Shown here: positions 47,386-59,181 of the stretch, piece by piece
Layout of the letters: every line of letters begins with the position of its first letter
Numbering within the stretch: the stretch's first letter is position 1
Source: Sacculina carcini
Lineage: Eukaryota > Arthropoda > Thecostraca > Sacculinidae
Length of the DNA: 64,000 nucleotides
Reading direction: 5' to 3'
Assembly: GCA_916048095.2 (NCBI GenBank)
Contig: OU696574.1
Coordinates: forward strand, 4,453,001-4,517,000
The notes under the pieces: model-generated
Database searches by the model: none
Told to the model about the DNA's origin: nothing
What the model saw: only the letters and a program-made list of their open reading frames with translations
Translations under genes and position numbers: made by a program

Positions 47386-48019
47386 ACACGCATAATGATA
47401 CCCAATGGGTATTGTTATGTGCGGTGTTTCTACCCGCAGCACGCCCTTTATGGGCTTGACTACGACCTTGTTGGTCGTCTTGCGCGGTCGCTGGGCGCTT
47501 ACCCGAGTCTGAGAGAAGTGCACCTTCTCCTTGAGTTGATAGGTGTGCGATACACTTTTCGACCTACATTGAATTTGGGGCTGTATCACGTCGACGGCTC
47601 GGAGGACCTGATTACACTCGCGGAGTTGCGCGATTTGGATCTAGACCTACCGATAGGAAGCGTCGCCGTCGCGACGGCGTTCAGTCCTTTGGAAACCTAT
47701 TCTGAGGTTTTGGGAGTTGACGCGGAGACGATGACGCGCAACTTGGTCAAGACGGCGTTGATAAGTTCGAACGCTAATAATCCGGTTAGAGAGACGTATG
47801 AGCGAGCAGTTTGCGCTGAGTTGGAGCGAGTCGCCGGAGCCGCGCGCACCACCGCGACTCTGCAAATTCGAGTTTTTTTGAGGGTCAATGAGCAGAACCA
47901 GTTAACACGTGCTTATCCGCATCTGAAACTTGAGTTCGCTAGCAGACCTATGACCCACACACACGCCATGGCCGCTGCAGCGCGATTGTGCGAGGAGGAA
48001 ACCATGCGTTTGCGCGCCG

Positions 48020-48130
48020 GGGTCAGAATGTCGGCGCCAGGGCATGGCTTCGACGCCACGGTCAAGGAGGTAGGCGGATCTGTCGTACGTAATTTGCGAA
48101 GACAACGCATGCACGAGCATTCTTGCAATC
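48020..48130 (+). other. Methyltransferase signature within unit 3
   Basis: VKEVGGSVVRNLRRQRMHEH precedes SCNPILSVYDAKRRSEYAR. This is the alphavirus-like methyltransferase pattern of a His, then a C-x-P-x-L block, then D-x-x-R, shared by Martellivirales replicases. Equivalent blocks lie at about 33365, 40693 and 55350. Confidence 0.8.
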
Positions 48131-49329
48131 CTATCCTATCTGTGTATGACGCTAAGCGACGGAGCGAATACGCACGTACCTTAGACATGTTTGTAGCCAA
48201 AACACCAGGCCAGCGACGAGCGCTTGAATCGTTCCGTAACAATCACGGTCAGCGTCACTTCTGTGAGAACCGGTTTGAGCACTGCCCCGTCACGGCTCGC
48301 GTTGTGCTCGCCAGTCACTCATTGTACGACGTGCGCCCTGAAGACTTCGCCATGGGTCTGCTACGGTCACGTGCGTTGGTGGCCTACGCCATATTCGTTC
48401 ACGATCCAGCTATATTACACGCCACGTCGCACCAAAGCGGCGAGGTGAAAAACGGCACAATGCATTGGCAAAGAGATGACAAGCTTCTGCTGATGGGTTT
48501 CGGTGACGGCAGTTTAGCCTATCGTCACGACTACGAGACCTACTGTGAATGGTTCTTGCGAAGTGTCATCTTCTGCGACCTTGGATGCGTAACGAGTGAA
48601 ATTGTGGGCTCCGCTTGCGGCGTTACGATGTTCCAATTCACACCACTCCGCGGTGATATTCCCGCAGGATCGTTGAGTTTACAACTCCCACTGTTAGCTA
48701 CGTCAGACAAGACCGTACTTCGTCTGAAGCAGTACGAGGCTGACGACATGTGTTGCCATTGGTTTACAACGACCAAACCGCGTGAGCGTTTCTCCGCCGT
48801 AGATTGCCTCATTTCGACATCTTTTTTGGAGAGAGTGCAAAAATACGCGTTGGGTATGGAACCCGCTGAGTTCACTCACCAGGATCTCTACAAGTATGCG
48901 CGGTCTTTGGATCAACGGCATGATTTGGTCGTCGGAGATTGGGAGGCCAATAGTGCCGACGATCTGCTTCTGGCTGTCGTCGCGGTCTACATCTGGGCGT
49001 ACGAGCGACGTCATGACGTCGGTGTCACGGTGGCTGAGTACGTTCGTGACACAAATTCCAGACGCGGAAAAACCCCCGCGCTCCTTTCAGAGCTAGTGTG
49101 TCGATTCTTCCCCGCGTCGTGGCGATCGGTCAAGTCGGTGGCGCGTCAGTATTTGCCTTGCGGAGCTATGGCCCGCTTACGCAAATGCATAAACGCTTGG
49201 ATGATGCGCGAGAAGTTCAATCTTGAAATCGGTGAGCCCGTGGAGTTTTTGACAGTAACCACCACACTGCAGCAAAAGGTTCGAGCATTGGAATGTGTGA
49301 ATCAGAATCCGATGCCTGTGGACGAAATA

Positions 49330-49560
49330 AGCCAAGCAGTTTTGAGCGCGACGAGCGCCATAGTCGAACGTAAGTGCGCGCCCTGTAGCGGCAAAAAGGT
49401 TCATGTACCACCGCCCGTCACTGAAACTGGCGACTTGGAAATGAGTCAAGCAGTTCCGAGCGCGACATGCGAAATGGTTGAACGTAAGTGCGCGCCATGT
49501 AGTGACAAAAAGGTTCTTGCACCACCACCCGCCACTGAAGCTGAGGATTTGGGAGCAGAG
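49330..49560 (+). repeat. Internal duplication with CxxC motifs (unit 3)
   Basis: Two adjacent segments of about 39 residues both contain SQAV-x-SAT, then VERKCAPCS-x-KKV, then PPP-x-TE. Each carries a CAPC pair. They lie between the methyltransferase and the OTU-like region, and the same duplication is in every unit (for example 34670-34900). Confidence 0.8.
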
Positions 49561-49599
49561 GTTCCGCTGCCCGACATCGTATCTTTGCCGCGGACTGCT

Positions 49600-49920
49600 A
49601 AGGTGGGAGTAGTTGGTGATGGACTGTGCATGTACCATGCCGTTGCTATGCAACTTGGTTATGAAACCGAAGATCTGTTGGACATTCTCGCCGCGACCAC
49701 AAAAAACGAGCGGCGTCGTGACAAGTACCGTTCGCGTGCTCTCGGCGACAGCGACATGTTTGGAGATATTTCGCGGGAGTTTGACGCGTCTTTGTTTGTA
49801 CGCTATAAGGGTGTCGTGCGACAGTTCGGTAAAGGTTCGGTCAAAGTGTACTTGGATTACACTCCCGGCTTGACGGCCGAGGCCGTGGGGCACTATGACA
49901 TTTTTGTCCCAAAAGATGTC
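49600..49920 (+). other. OTU-like cysteine protease domain (unit 3)
   Basis: VVGDGLCMYHAVAMQLG matches the OTU catalytic block (D-G-x-C). About 90 residues later GHYDIFVP matches the terminal His motif. OTU-like proteases are known from replicases of some related plant viruses (for example citrus leprosis virus C). Equivalent blocks start at about 34943, 42271 and 59971. Confidence 0.7.
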
Positions 49921-51039
49921 ATTTCGGAGATACGCCAGCACTGTCCTTTTCGCGAGGAGTGTCTGGTCTGCTCCGCGACTGACGAGGACTGGTCGAACAC
50001 GGTCGATGTTATCGCGTTTCGAGCGCCCATTGATGAGCGCGTCGTCTCAAACGCACACGTCTTCAAAGTCGCTCGCCCAAATGACCATCGTTACCACGTT
50101 CGCTGGATTGATGTAGCCGTTGACAGACTTGCTGGCGCGAACGGATTGTTAATTGTCGCGGCGACGCTACACACCACGTATGATTTGCATTACATCCTGA
50201 CGAAATTTATCGAAAGAGAGTGTGATTTGGCGCGAGTGTCATGCGCTGCGGATATAACCGCGAAAGAAAAGCAGAAACTCGATTCGGTGCTGCGAGATCT
50301 TGGTGTGAGTGTGAATTTGGACGGCCGTGTGTTTGGTTTGGGCTACCGAATTGAATGTAGCCTTGACCGCATGGTGGTACGAGCACGCGACAGACGGCAC
50401 TTCGTCGATGCCTACTGCGCGCGCTTCTGTGACGGACGTTGCGATGAACTACGACTGGAGGGCGCGAATCCGCACATTCCAGTGATCGACAAATTATATG
50501 CGATGTCAGAGTTCAAATCGGCGGCTGTGCACCGGTGCAGCGAACTTGAAATTGATACTAAAACCAGAAGAGTCACATTTGCCGACGATGCGGAAGAATC
50601 GGTGAAAGGGCAGTTGGAGTCGGAGAGCGACTCATCGTACTCCGACGAGCGCGAGAGTGAAGTTTCGAGTGACGACGAATGTGTTTGCGAGACCCACTAT
50701 GCCCAATTGGGAACAATGAGCGCAGGCGGAGAAGTAACGGATGACTCGGTTCCTCTGTTGGACGTATCGACTTCGTCGTCCGAACAGATGGATGATTTAG
50801 TGAGCGCGGAAACCAACGTCTTCGACTTGAATGATCTCGCACCAAGGTTGACGCGCGATAGTTCTGGGTGTGACGCCGGCGCTGTAGACAGTTGTCCTGA
50901 GGCATGTGATTCGCTGGATGTCGACGTCAGGGACGGAGCGTCTAGTGACGGACATGCGTCGTCAAGGTCGGCTGAGTTCGTCGATTTGGAAGCGCGGTCG
51001 AGTGGAGCCACCGTGCATTTGACATTCCACGCACGACGA

Positions 51040-51265
51040 TGGACGATGTACGGCGCTGGCATAGCGCTAGGCGAACCCGTTGCCGATGGTTATCGCATTC
51101 GCCGCGTGAAGCCCGGGTCTCACGCTAGTCAGATCGGACTACGCCGTGGTGACGTCGTCGTGTCCATGAACGGGCGAACCATTAGCCAAAGCTTCGTTGT
51201 GAGGTCGCGCGATGTCGGGTTAACTCGCATGCGACGTCTTTGTGTCGCAGTACGACCGAAGGAAT
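51040..51265 (+). other. PDZ-like domain in the viral replicase (unit 3)
   Basis: YGAGIALGEPVADGYRIRRV is followed by KPGSHASQIGLRRGDVVVSM and NGRTI. This is the PDZ pattern of a G-x-G-I carboxylate loop, V-x-PGS-x-A-x-x-GL-x-GD-x-V-x-x-x-NG. I know of no PDZ domain as a standard replicase part. Equivalent copies start at about 36388, 43716 and 61416. Confidence 0.65.
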
Positions 51266-54200
51266 GTTTAACCGTAGTATCAACTAAGGCAAGACTGAAC
51301 GCCGTCTTGGACAAGAACGGTTTCTTGGCGTCGAACCTAGAACACGTGCCGACGGGATCGCAGCTCGTGGGCGTGGGTCAGAAGTGTGGTTTGTCCGTCG
51401 AATGTATGCTGGACGAGTATGGAATCGCTGATCACGTAGCCGCGACATTCGTGCCGGAGACCGGGTCCGTCGATCAAACAGTCACTTATCGAACGACCTT
51501 CGACGTCGCGTCCGGTGTGTACCCGTTCAAACGCAAGATTGGCGCTACAGCACCTAAAACCCGCAAAATTGCGAGAGAGTCGCGTGATTACGTGCCTCAA
51601 GCTGCGGAGGAAATATGGAACGATTTCCGTGTACCACCTGGATTCGACGTCAAAGTCGAGATGCCCACAGAAACTAAAGTTGAACGCAGAGCTGACCCAC
51701 CGAGTCAAGCACCTGGCAATTACCACTGGAATACCGTGTTGGACGACTACGTTCTAAATAGCAGGTGCGATGGAACACCGATAGGTATAGCTAATGCCAG
51801 CATTCGCGAGCAAGTGCATATTTGGCGCAGTGACGCGCGAATCAAAACAAAAGCTATGACGGAGCTGTATCGCATTGTGCAAAGATACGCGCGAGATACT
51901 GTCAAGCTGCGTGTGATTCTGACTCGCGACCCCGATCTGGTGGCATACGATTGCGATGACAGACGGGTCATCGTCGGAGGGACGGAGTTATCCGCCTATA
52001 CGCACTGCTTTAATGGCTCCGAGATCGTCCCGTGGGACATGAATAAACAGAGTGGGATGGTGATCTTTACAGATGCCTTGCGCATCTTTAACCAGGAGAA
52101 ACTTGTGGAGCGAACTCACGGCACGCAATTGACTACATTGCCTGAGGTTGAGTTCGTTAATGGCGTGCCAGGGTGCGGAAAAACTACATACATAATATCC
52201 GAGCACAGACGTGGCAAATACTTGATATTAACTACCACACGAGATGCCGCGGCAGACATACGAAACAGAGTTGAAGAGGCGGACAAAGAACTTTATCGTA
52301 CGATTGATTCGTATCTCATTCACGGAGGTGATGAACGACGTGACACTGTGTGGATCGACGAAGCGTTAATGTGTCACGCTCGTTCCATTATGCTAGTGGC
52401 CGCCAAATCTGGATGCGCACGGATGGTATTAGTTGGAGACCGTAACCAGATTCCCTATATTAATAGAATCAAGCAAGTGTCGGTCAGATACTCGGACGTC
52501 AGTGCGATGTTCCCCGCAACGAAATCGCTGAACGTCAGCCATCGTTGTCCTGTAGACGTCGCCGCCCTTTTTTCATCGAGTTATAAGAACGGCATGCAGT
52601 CTACCAATAAAACCCTCTCTTCCATGAGTGTTCAGCGAATCAACAACGTACACCAGGTGCCTCTACAAGGTTTCGATGCTTATCTCACATTTAAGCAGTC
52701 GGAAAAGCAGGAGCTGATAAAACATGGATGTAAGCCAGTGCACACTGTACACGAGTTCCAAGGTCAGCAGGCTGGTCGTATCGCCCTTGTTCGGCTGAAT
52801 AACCGACCTGCTGACGAGATTTACAATCGCAAGAGCCACGTATTGGTGGCCTTGACACGACACAGGAGGGAACTTGTGTATATTAATTGCGGAGTATCGG
52901 ACACTGTAGTCAAATCTATTGATCGAGCCAAGAATATCGATGTTGGAAAGTTTCTCTTTAGAATGATCGGCGGCGGTGGTACTTACCGCAACGCTGTTGA
53001 TATGTTCAGCGACATTAGAACGTTCAACTCAATTAAACGATCTGGTCGGCGATTGACGCCGAAGGACGCTGGATGGGTTATAAAATCTTTAAAACCTGAC
53101 GTTCTGATACTCACCTTCTGTTCACGACTGCACGAAAAGAAATTCATGGTCGAGCACGCTAGTGACGTGTGCAGCTTCTCCAAACTGTCGAAGGTGCGGA
53201 AGTTTACACCGTACATTGTCGTGTCTGGTGACGTGAGCGGGGCTACGAAGGTGTGTGATAAAACTTGCTGCCGTAATGCTCTGACCTACGCCAAACTAAA
53301 ATTGCTTCTCAAATCTTATCCGTCGGACAGCGTGACTATAGCCAGGCGGGTCATGGCCTTGTATGGTGATGAGTACTGTGTGGACAGAGTGAAAAGAGCG
53401 GAAGTCGGAAGCGCGCACGTTGAAAAACCCCCTCGATGTGACCCGGTGGGCGTTAGCGTGTTGCAAGCTTACTACGACTAAATGTCGCGTGGTGCTGGCT
53501 GTATAGATGTATCACGTGACCATCAGGTAATCCTCGAGGGCAGACACAATCTTGAGATACCTAACACCACGGTGGACTTGTCTAAATTGAACATCATTAA
53601 GCCGAGTACCTATGACAGGATGGAGGCTAAGTTGCGGACGACACTGTCGAATCGTCGCGATTCATCACTGTTTGAGACACTTCTTGCGCTGTACAAACGC
53701 AATGCGAACGTACCAGAATTAGCTTCTGACGTTGATGAGGAAAACCTGCTGGTGATCATGATGGACTTGTTCGAAAAAGCCTATGTGGAAGACCAGGAAC
53801 TCTACAAAAGCTTCGAGCGTTCGCTGGTGGGTCCTAACATTGGAATGTTGGTGGATTGGTTGCGTACACAGGATTTCAACGTATCCGAGGCAGATTTACA
53901 TCAAATGTTCAATGACTACAATTTCTCGTCTTATGAGTTTATGATCAAGCCGACCGTCAAACCCGACTTGTCTTTGTCTACGGGCTGTACATACCAGGCG
54001 TTGCAGACCATCGCTTACACGAAGAAATTTATCAACATGGTCATGTGCCCTGTGTTTGCCGAGCTTCGCCGTCGCCTGATTAGCGTTTTGCGCGAAAAGG
54101 TCATAGTGAACACAGATATGACGATACGTGACTTCGAAAAGAAACTTGATCTCGTTTCTGATTGTAGCGAGGACATAAAAAAACCGAAGTTGGAGGTTGA

Positions 54201-54714
54201 CATATCGAAATACGATAAATCTCAAGGTAGTCTATGTCTAAAATTTGAATTGAAACTGTGCCAAAAACTCGGTTTGTGCCCGCGCTTGTTACATTTCTGG
54301 CGTGAGGCGCATGAAATAACGACTGTCACTGACAAACGAGCCGGCGTCTCAACCAAGTTGATGTATCAGAGAAAATCTGGCGACGCCAACACTTATTTCG
54401 GCAATACAACGGTATTAATGGTAGTGTTGGCTACAGTTATGGATGTGTCAAAGTGCGATCTGATGCTGTTTTCGGGAGACGACTCGCTACTTATCGGCGG
54501 AGCCATTGATGCGGATGTGAGCGACATGTGTTCCCAGTTGTTTAACCTCGAAACTAAGTTTCAGAGGTATCACTACCCATACTTCTGCTCAAAGTTTTTG
54601 GTACCCACCGAGACTGGATGGCGCTTAGTGCCGGATCCTTACAAAATACTGACGAAGTTGGGCCGGCGCGATTTAGTCGACGCGGATCACGTTGAAGAGT
54701 ATAGACGTAATTTG

Positions 54715-56139
54715 ACACGCATAATGATACCCAATGGGTATTGTTATGTGCGGTGTTTCTACCCGCAGCACGCCCTTTATGGGCTTGACTACGACCTTGT
54801 TGGTCGTCTTGCGCGGTCGCTGGGCGCTTACCCGAGTCTGAGAGAAGTGCACCTTCTCCTTGAGTTGATAGGTGTGCGATACACTTTTCGACCTACATTG
54901 AATTTGGGGCTGTATCACGTCGACGGCTCGGAGGACCTGATTACACCCGCGGAGTTGCGCGATTTGGATCTAGACCTACCGATAGGAAGCGTCGCCGTCG
55001 CGACGGCGTTCAGTCCTTTGGAAACCTATTCTGAGGTTTTGGGAGTTGACGCGGAGACGATGACGCGCAACTTGGTCAAGACGGCGTTGATAAGTTCGAA
55101 CGCTAATAATCCGATTAGAGAGACGTATGAGCGAGCAGTTTGCGCTGAGTTGGAGCGAGTCGCCGGAGCCGCGCGCACCACCGCGACTCTGCAAATTCGA
55201 GTTTTTTTGAGGGTCAATGAGCAGAACCAGTTAACACGTGCTTATCCGCATCTGAAACTTGAGTTCGCTAGCAGACCTATGACCCACACACACGCCATGG
55301 CCGCTGCAGCGCGATTGTGCGAGGAGGAAACCATGCGTTTGCGCGCCGGGGTCAGAATGTCGGCGCCAGGGCATGGCTTCGACGCCACGGTCAAGGAGGT
55401 AGGCGGATCTGTGGTACGTAATTTGCGAAGACAACGCATGCACGAGCATTCTTGCAATCCTATCCTATCTGTGTATGACGCTAAGCGACGGAGCGAATAC
55501 GCACGTACCTTAGACATGTTTGTAGCCAAAACACCAGGCCAGCGACGAGCGCTTGAATCGTTCCGTAACAATCACGGTCAGCGTCACTTCTGTGAGAACC
55601 GGTTTGAGCACTGCCCCGTCACGGCTCGCGTTGTGCTCGCCAGTCACTCATTGTACGACGTGCGCCCTGAAGACTTCGCCATGGGTCTGCTACGGTCACG
55701 TGCGTTGGTGGCCTACGCCATATTCGTTCACGATCCAGCTATATTACACGCCACGTCGCACCAAAGCGGCGAGGTGAAAAACGGCACAATGCATTGGCAA
55801 AGAGATGACAAGCTTCTGCTGATGGGTTTCGGTGACGGCAGTTTAGCCTATCGTCACGACTACGAGACCTACTGTGAATGGTTCTTGCGAAGTGTCATCT
55901 TCTGCGACCTTGGATGCGTAACGAGTGAAATTGTGGGCTCCGCTTGCGGCGTTACGATGTTCCAATTCACACCACTCCGCGGTGATATTCCCGCAGGATC
56001 GTTGAGTTTACAACTCCCACTGTTAGCTACGTCAGACAAGACCGTACTTCGTCTGAAGCAGTACGAGGCTGACGACATGTGTTGCCATTGGTTTACAACG
56101 ACCAAACCGCGTGAGCGTTTCTCCGCCGTAGATTGCCTC
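54715..56139 (+). pseudogene. Unit 4, left part: RdRp/methyltransferase region up to the LINE insertion
   Basis: The reading enters in frame from unit 3's RdRp and covers residues 1 to about 472, most of the methyltransferase. It is then cut by the I-type LINE at 56140. Private substitutions include Leu to Pro near 54946, Val to Ile near 55113, and a silent change near 55413. The last 16 bp (56124-56139) are the left copy of the target-site duplication. Confidence 0.9.
56124..56139. repeat. Target-site duplication, left copy (16 bp)
   Basis: CGCCGTAGATTGCCTC here is repeated exactly at 59166-59181 on the far side of the LINE and occurs once in the intact units, so it is a genuine target-site duplication. 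Confidence 0.95.
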
Positions 56140-59100
56140 GTTCGTTCGTTATTTGTGTTTATGGGGTGCACCGGCCTCTGGGACCATACGGCACCCCCCA
56201 GTCTATTCACAGCCTAAACACCCAAAAATGATGGACATGAGGAATGGAATGATGAAATAAATAAGTGTGATAGTGAACAAAATGAATGTGAAAGTCAAGA
56301 AATAAAACTCAATAAATAATTCTAAAAGGCAAAAGCCGTAAAAACTCAAAAATGCGGCCCTCAATGACCGCCGATTGCTCCTGTCCGAGAACATCGTGAA
56401 TAGTCCGAACGGATCCAAGAAAACGTTGACGCGCCTCTGAGAATGATGGGCATTCCACCAGGATGTGCTGCACGGAGAGACGTACATTACATGCGCTGCA
56501 CGTGGGTTCAGGTTGTCCGAGTAGAAGATGGCGATGCGTATCGTACGTGTGACCCACACGCAGACGACAGAGCGCCACTTCCTCGGACCTCTTCCGGCGA
56601 CAAGAGCACATCCAATGTCCGATTTCGGGCTTCACAGCTTTTAATTTGTTAGAACCACATTCGTCCCAGGAGAGCTGCCAGCGAGAACGGATAAAACGAT
56701 GTATAATAGGATAAAAGTCCGAATACGGAATGGGAAAGTTAAAATAAAATGAATAAAAGTCTCGTTCAGCAGCTCTTTTTGCGGCTCTGTCAGCTCGCTC
56801 GTTGCCCAAAATACCAATATGGGCCGGAATCCAGCAGAACTTTACACGCTTGCCCTGGTGGTGGATGATGTCAAGAGAGATAAAAATCCTCTGTATAAGA
56901 GGATGTAAGGAGAAAGACGATAATGAAGTTAAAGCACTAAGGGAATCAGATAAAACTAAAAACAATGAAAAAGAAGATGAGCGAATAAAAACCAGGGCCA
57001 GCAGGATAGCGTGAAGTTCAGCCGTGTAAATGGAGGCGCTCGGTGGCAGCGTGCTCGAGCGGCACATACCTCCACTTACAAACGCACAACCCACACCACT
57101 GGCCGACTTAGATCCATCAGTGTACACGGCAGTATACCGTCCGTAAGAATGAATTCGCTCCAGTGTGTTTGAGCGAAGCACACTGGGCACTGTACGGTGT
57201 TTCGGCAGAGCTGCTAGCGAGACGTCAACCTCGGGTGTGACCAATTCCCAGGGTGACTCCGCCGTGTATTCTTGTCTGAGGACGTCGTTAGCACCCATCC
57301 CGCATGACTCCAGCAGTGCCCTCATTTTGCTGCAAAACAGCACAGAACACTGAGGTCCTGGAAGGTGCTGCTGCTCAGGCACATGCTGGGAAAATACCAC
57401 GTCATACGCGGGGTTTTCATGGGTGCTTGCCAGCTTGCAAGAATAACGCATGACCAGCTCTTGACGACGGAGCGCCAGCGGAGCCTCATCAGCCTCAACA
57501 AGGAGGCTGACGATTGGCGACGTGCGAAACGCGCCGGTGGCAATGCGTATCCCTGCGTGGTGTACGACATTCAAACGGCCTTTTGCTGACTCCGAAGCCA
57601 GATCATATACGATGCTTGCGTAATCGAGACGCGACCTGACTAACGAGCGGTACAGAAGGAGAAGGGACTGTCGATCTGCTCCATACCGCATGCGGGAAAC
57701 AGTCTTCAGCACATTCAGTGCCTTTAGACAAGTGATTCTCAGCTGTGAAATATGGTCGGTGTAGGTCAAGCGCGAGTCCAACGTGACCCCTAAAAACCGA
57801 ACCGTGCGTTGGAATGAGACAGCACTGCCGTACAATTCCACTTCCATGTCAGGGCAGGCACCTCGACGGCGGCAGAAGTGTACACCGACCGTTTTGGACG
57901 TCGAGAAGCGGAAGCCGTTACGCGTTCCCCAAGTCTCTATTTTGTTCACCGCCAGCTGCAGTTGACGCTGGACAGCAACAGTGCTGCGGGAAGAACACCA
58001 TATGGCGAAGTCGTCCACAAATAGAGACCGTCCAATCGAGGGAGGCAAATGATCGTCAATGTCGTTGATCATTATGGCAAAAAGGGCCACGCTGAGCACA
58101 CTACCCTGTGGAACGCCTTCTGCCTGATCGAACGAACGAGACAGGGAGTTCCCCACACGCACACAGAATGTGCGGTGCAAAAGGAAATTGTGTACGAACC
58201 TCCCCATGTTGCCTCTGACACCACAGCGATGCAGTTTGCGAAGAATACCATGTCGCCATGTGGTGTCATATGCCTTTTCGATGTCAAAGAATATCGCCCC
58301 GACGTGGTGACCTCGCGTGAAACTTTCACGTACGCGAGAGTCAATGGTCACCAAGTGGTCTAACGTTGAGCGACCCTGGCGAAATCCGCACTGAGCATCA
58401 TTGAACAGCCGACCGCGTTCCAGAAACCATACCAGCCGTCTGCAAACCATTTTCTCAAACAGTTTGCAGAGACTGGAGGTAAGCGATATCGGGCGATAGT
58501 CAGACGGGTGATCGCCCGATTTGCCCTGTTTCATGATGGGTATCACGATTGCCCGTCGCCAGGAGGCCGGAAACTGCCCACCACTCCACAGATCATTGAA
58601 GACCTGCAGCAAGGTGGACAGCACTGCGGGCGACAGACGTTTCAGCATGAGGTTGTGCACCTCATCAGGGCCTTCAGCCACATCGCGAAGCGATCGCAAG
58701 GCCGTTCTCAGCTCAGATGCAGAAAAATCGCTGTTGATTGGCAGCTGACAGCTGGTGGAGAAATCAACGGGTGATCTCTCGCACTGCTGTTTGATCGCCG
58801 CAAAATCAGGGTCGTCTACGTTTGCACGACAGCGCTCCGCTAAATATCGGCCAATTTCGTCAGCAACATGCTCCGGATTAATCACGTCCACGCCACTGAT
58901 CTTCAGAGAAGGCAGTGGATTGGGACTGTACTTACCAGAGATGCGCTTTATACGGTCCCATATGGTGGATATAGGACAATGCCGATTAATGCTGGACACA
59001 TAGGACACCCACGAGGCCCGCTTCGCCTCGCGAAAGGTCCATCGAGCTTTTGCGCGAGCGTGGCGGAAGCAAAGCATGTTTGCCAACGTGCTGTTGCGCC

Positions 59101-59165
59101 GGAAGCGACCCCAGCAACGACGTCGCTCTCGCAACGCCGTAGCACACGCGTCTGATTGCCACACG
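56140..59165 (-). mobile_element. I-type LINE inserted in viral unit 4
   Basis: A 3,026-bp 5'-truncated element on the minus strand. Its 3' end is at 56140 with a short GAAC repeat tail, preceded by a GGGGTGC/GCACCCC stem. It is flanked by the 16-bp target-site duplication. Its long open frame without stops suggests a young insertion. Confidence 0.9.
56309..59165 (-). CDS. LINE reverse transcriptase with RNase H (5'-truncated)
   Basis: The frame is open from the 5' truncation point at 59165 to the stop at 56309, about 951 codons, and lacks an endonuclease domain and a start. RT motifs: SDYRPISLTSSLCKLFEKMV, FFDIEKAYDTTW (motif A), GVPQGSVLSVALFAIM (motif B), SLFVDDFAIW (catalytic VDD). RNase H: VYTDGSKSASGVGCAF (Asp), TAELHAILLAL (Glu), VLSDSLSALTSL (Asp), WIPAHIGILGNERADRAAKR (Asp). 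A C-terminal zinc-finger-like segment, CSACNVRLSVQHILVECPSF, ends the protein. RT plus RNase H plus this tail is typical of the I superfamily (I/Nimb-like). It cannot move itself without its 5' part. Confidence 0.85.
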
Positions 59166-59181
59166 CGCCGTAGATTGCCTC
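59166..59181. repeat. Target-site duplication, right copy (16 bp)
   Basis: Exact repeat of 56124-56139. Viral sequence resumes here. Confidence 0.95.

Larger units (their letters stand above)
47386..54714 (+). pseudogene. Unit 3: best-preserved full unit, one premature stop; reference for domains
   Basis: Residues are numbered from the ATG at 47395. Methyltransferase-guanylyltransferase about 105-480: HTH at 188-190, MHEHSC at 239-244, and a D-x-x-R motif (YDAKRR) just after. A duplicated CxxC segment (VERKCAPC) lies at about 650-730. An OTU-like cysteine protease is at about 736-840: GDGLC with Cys745 and GHYDIF with His833. An unknown region spans about 840-1080, then an acidic Ser/Asp/Glu linker to about 1210. 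A PDZ-like domain is at about 1218-1290. SF1 helicase about 1580-1870: GVPGCGKTT at 1590, WIDE with D1655, VGDRNQIP, HEFQGQ, VALTRH. RdRp: DISKYDKSQ at 2269, SGDANTYFGNT, SGDD at 2360. A TAA at 53479-53481 (GAA elsewhere) falls between helicase and RdRp. A private substitution at 51260 changes Thr to Lys. Together these domains would cap, unwind and copy a positive-strand RNA genome. No capsid or movement gene is present. Confidence 0.9.

Noticed and set aside
53479..53484. Unit 3 stop followed by ATG between helicase and RdRp as a leaky readthrough site
   Set aside because: Related viruses do use a leaky stop near here, but units 1, 2 and 4 have GAA, so this is a private mutation.
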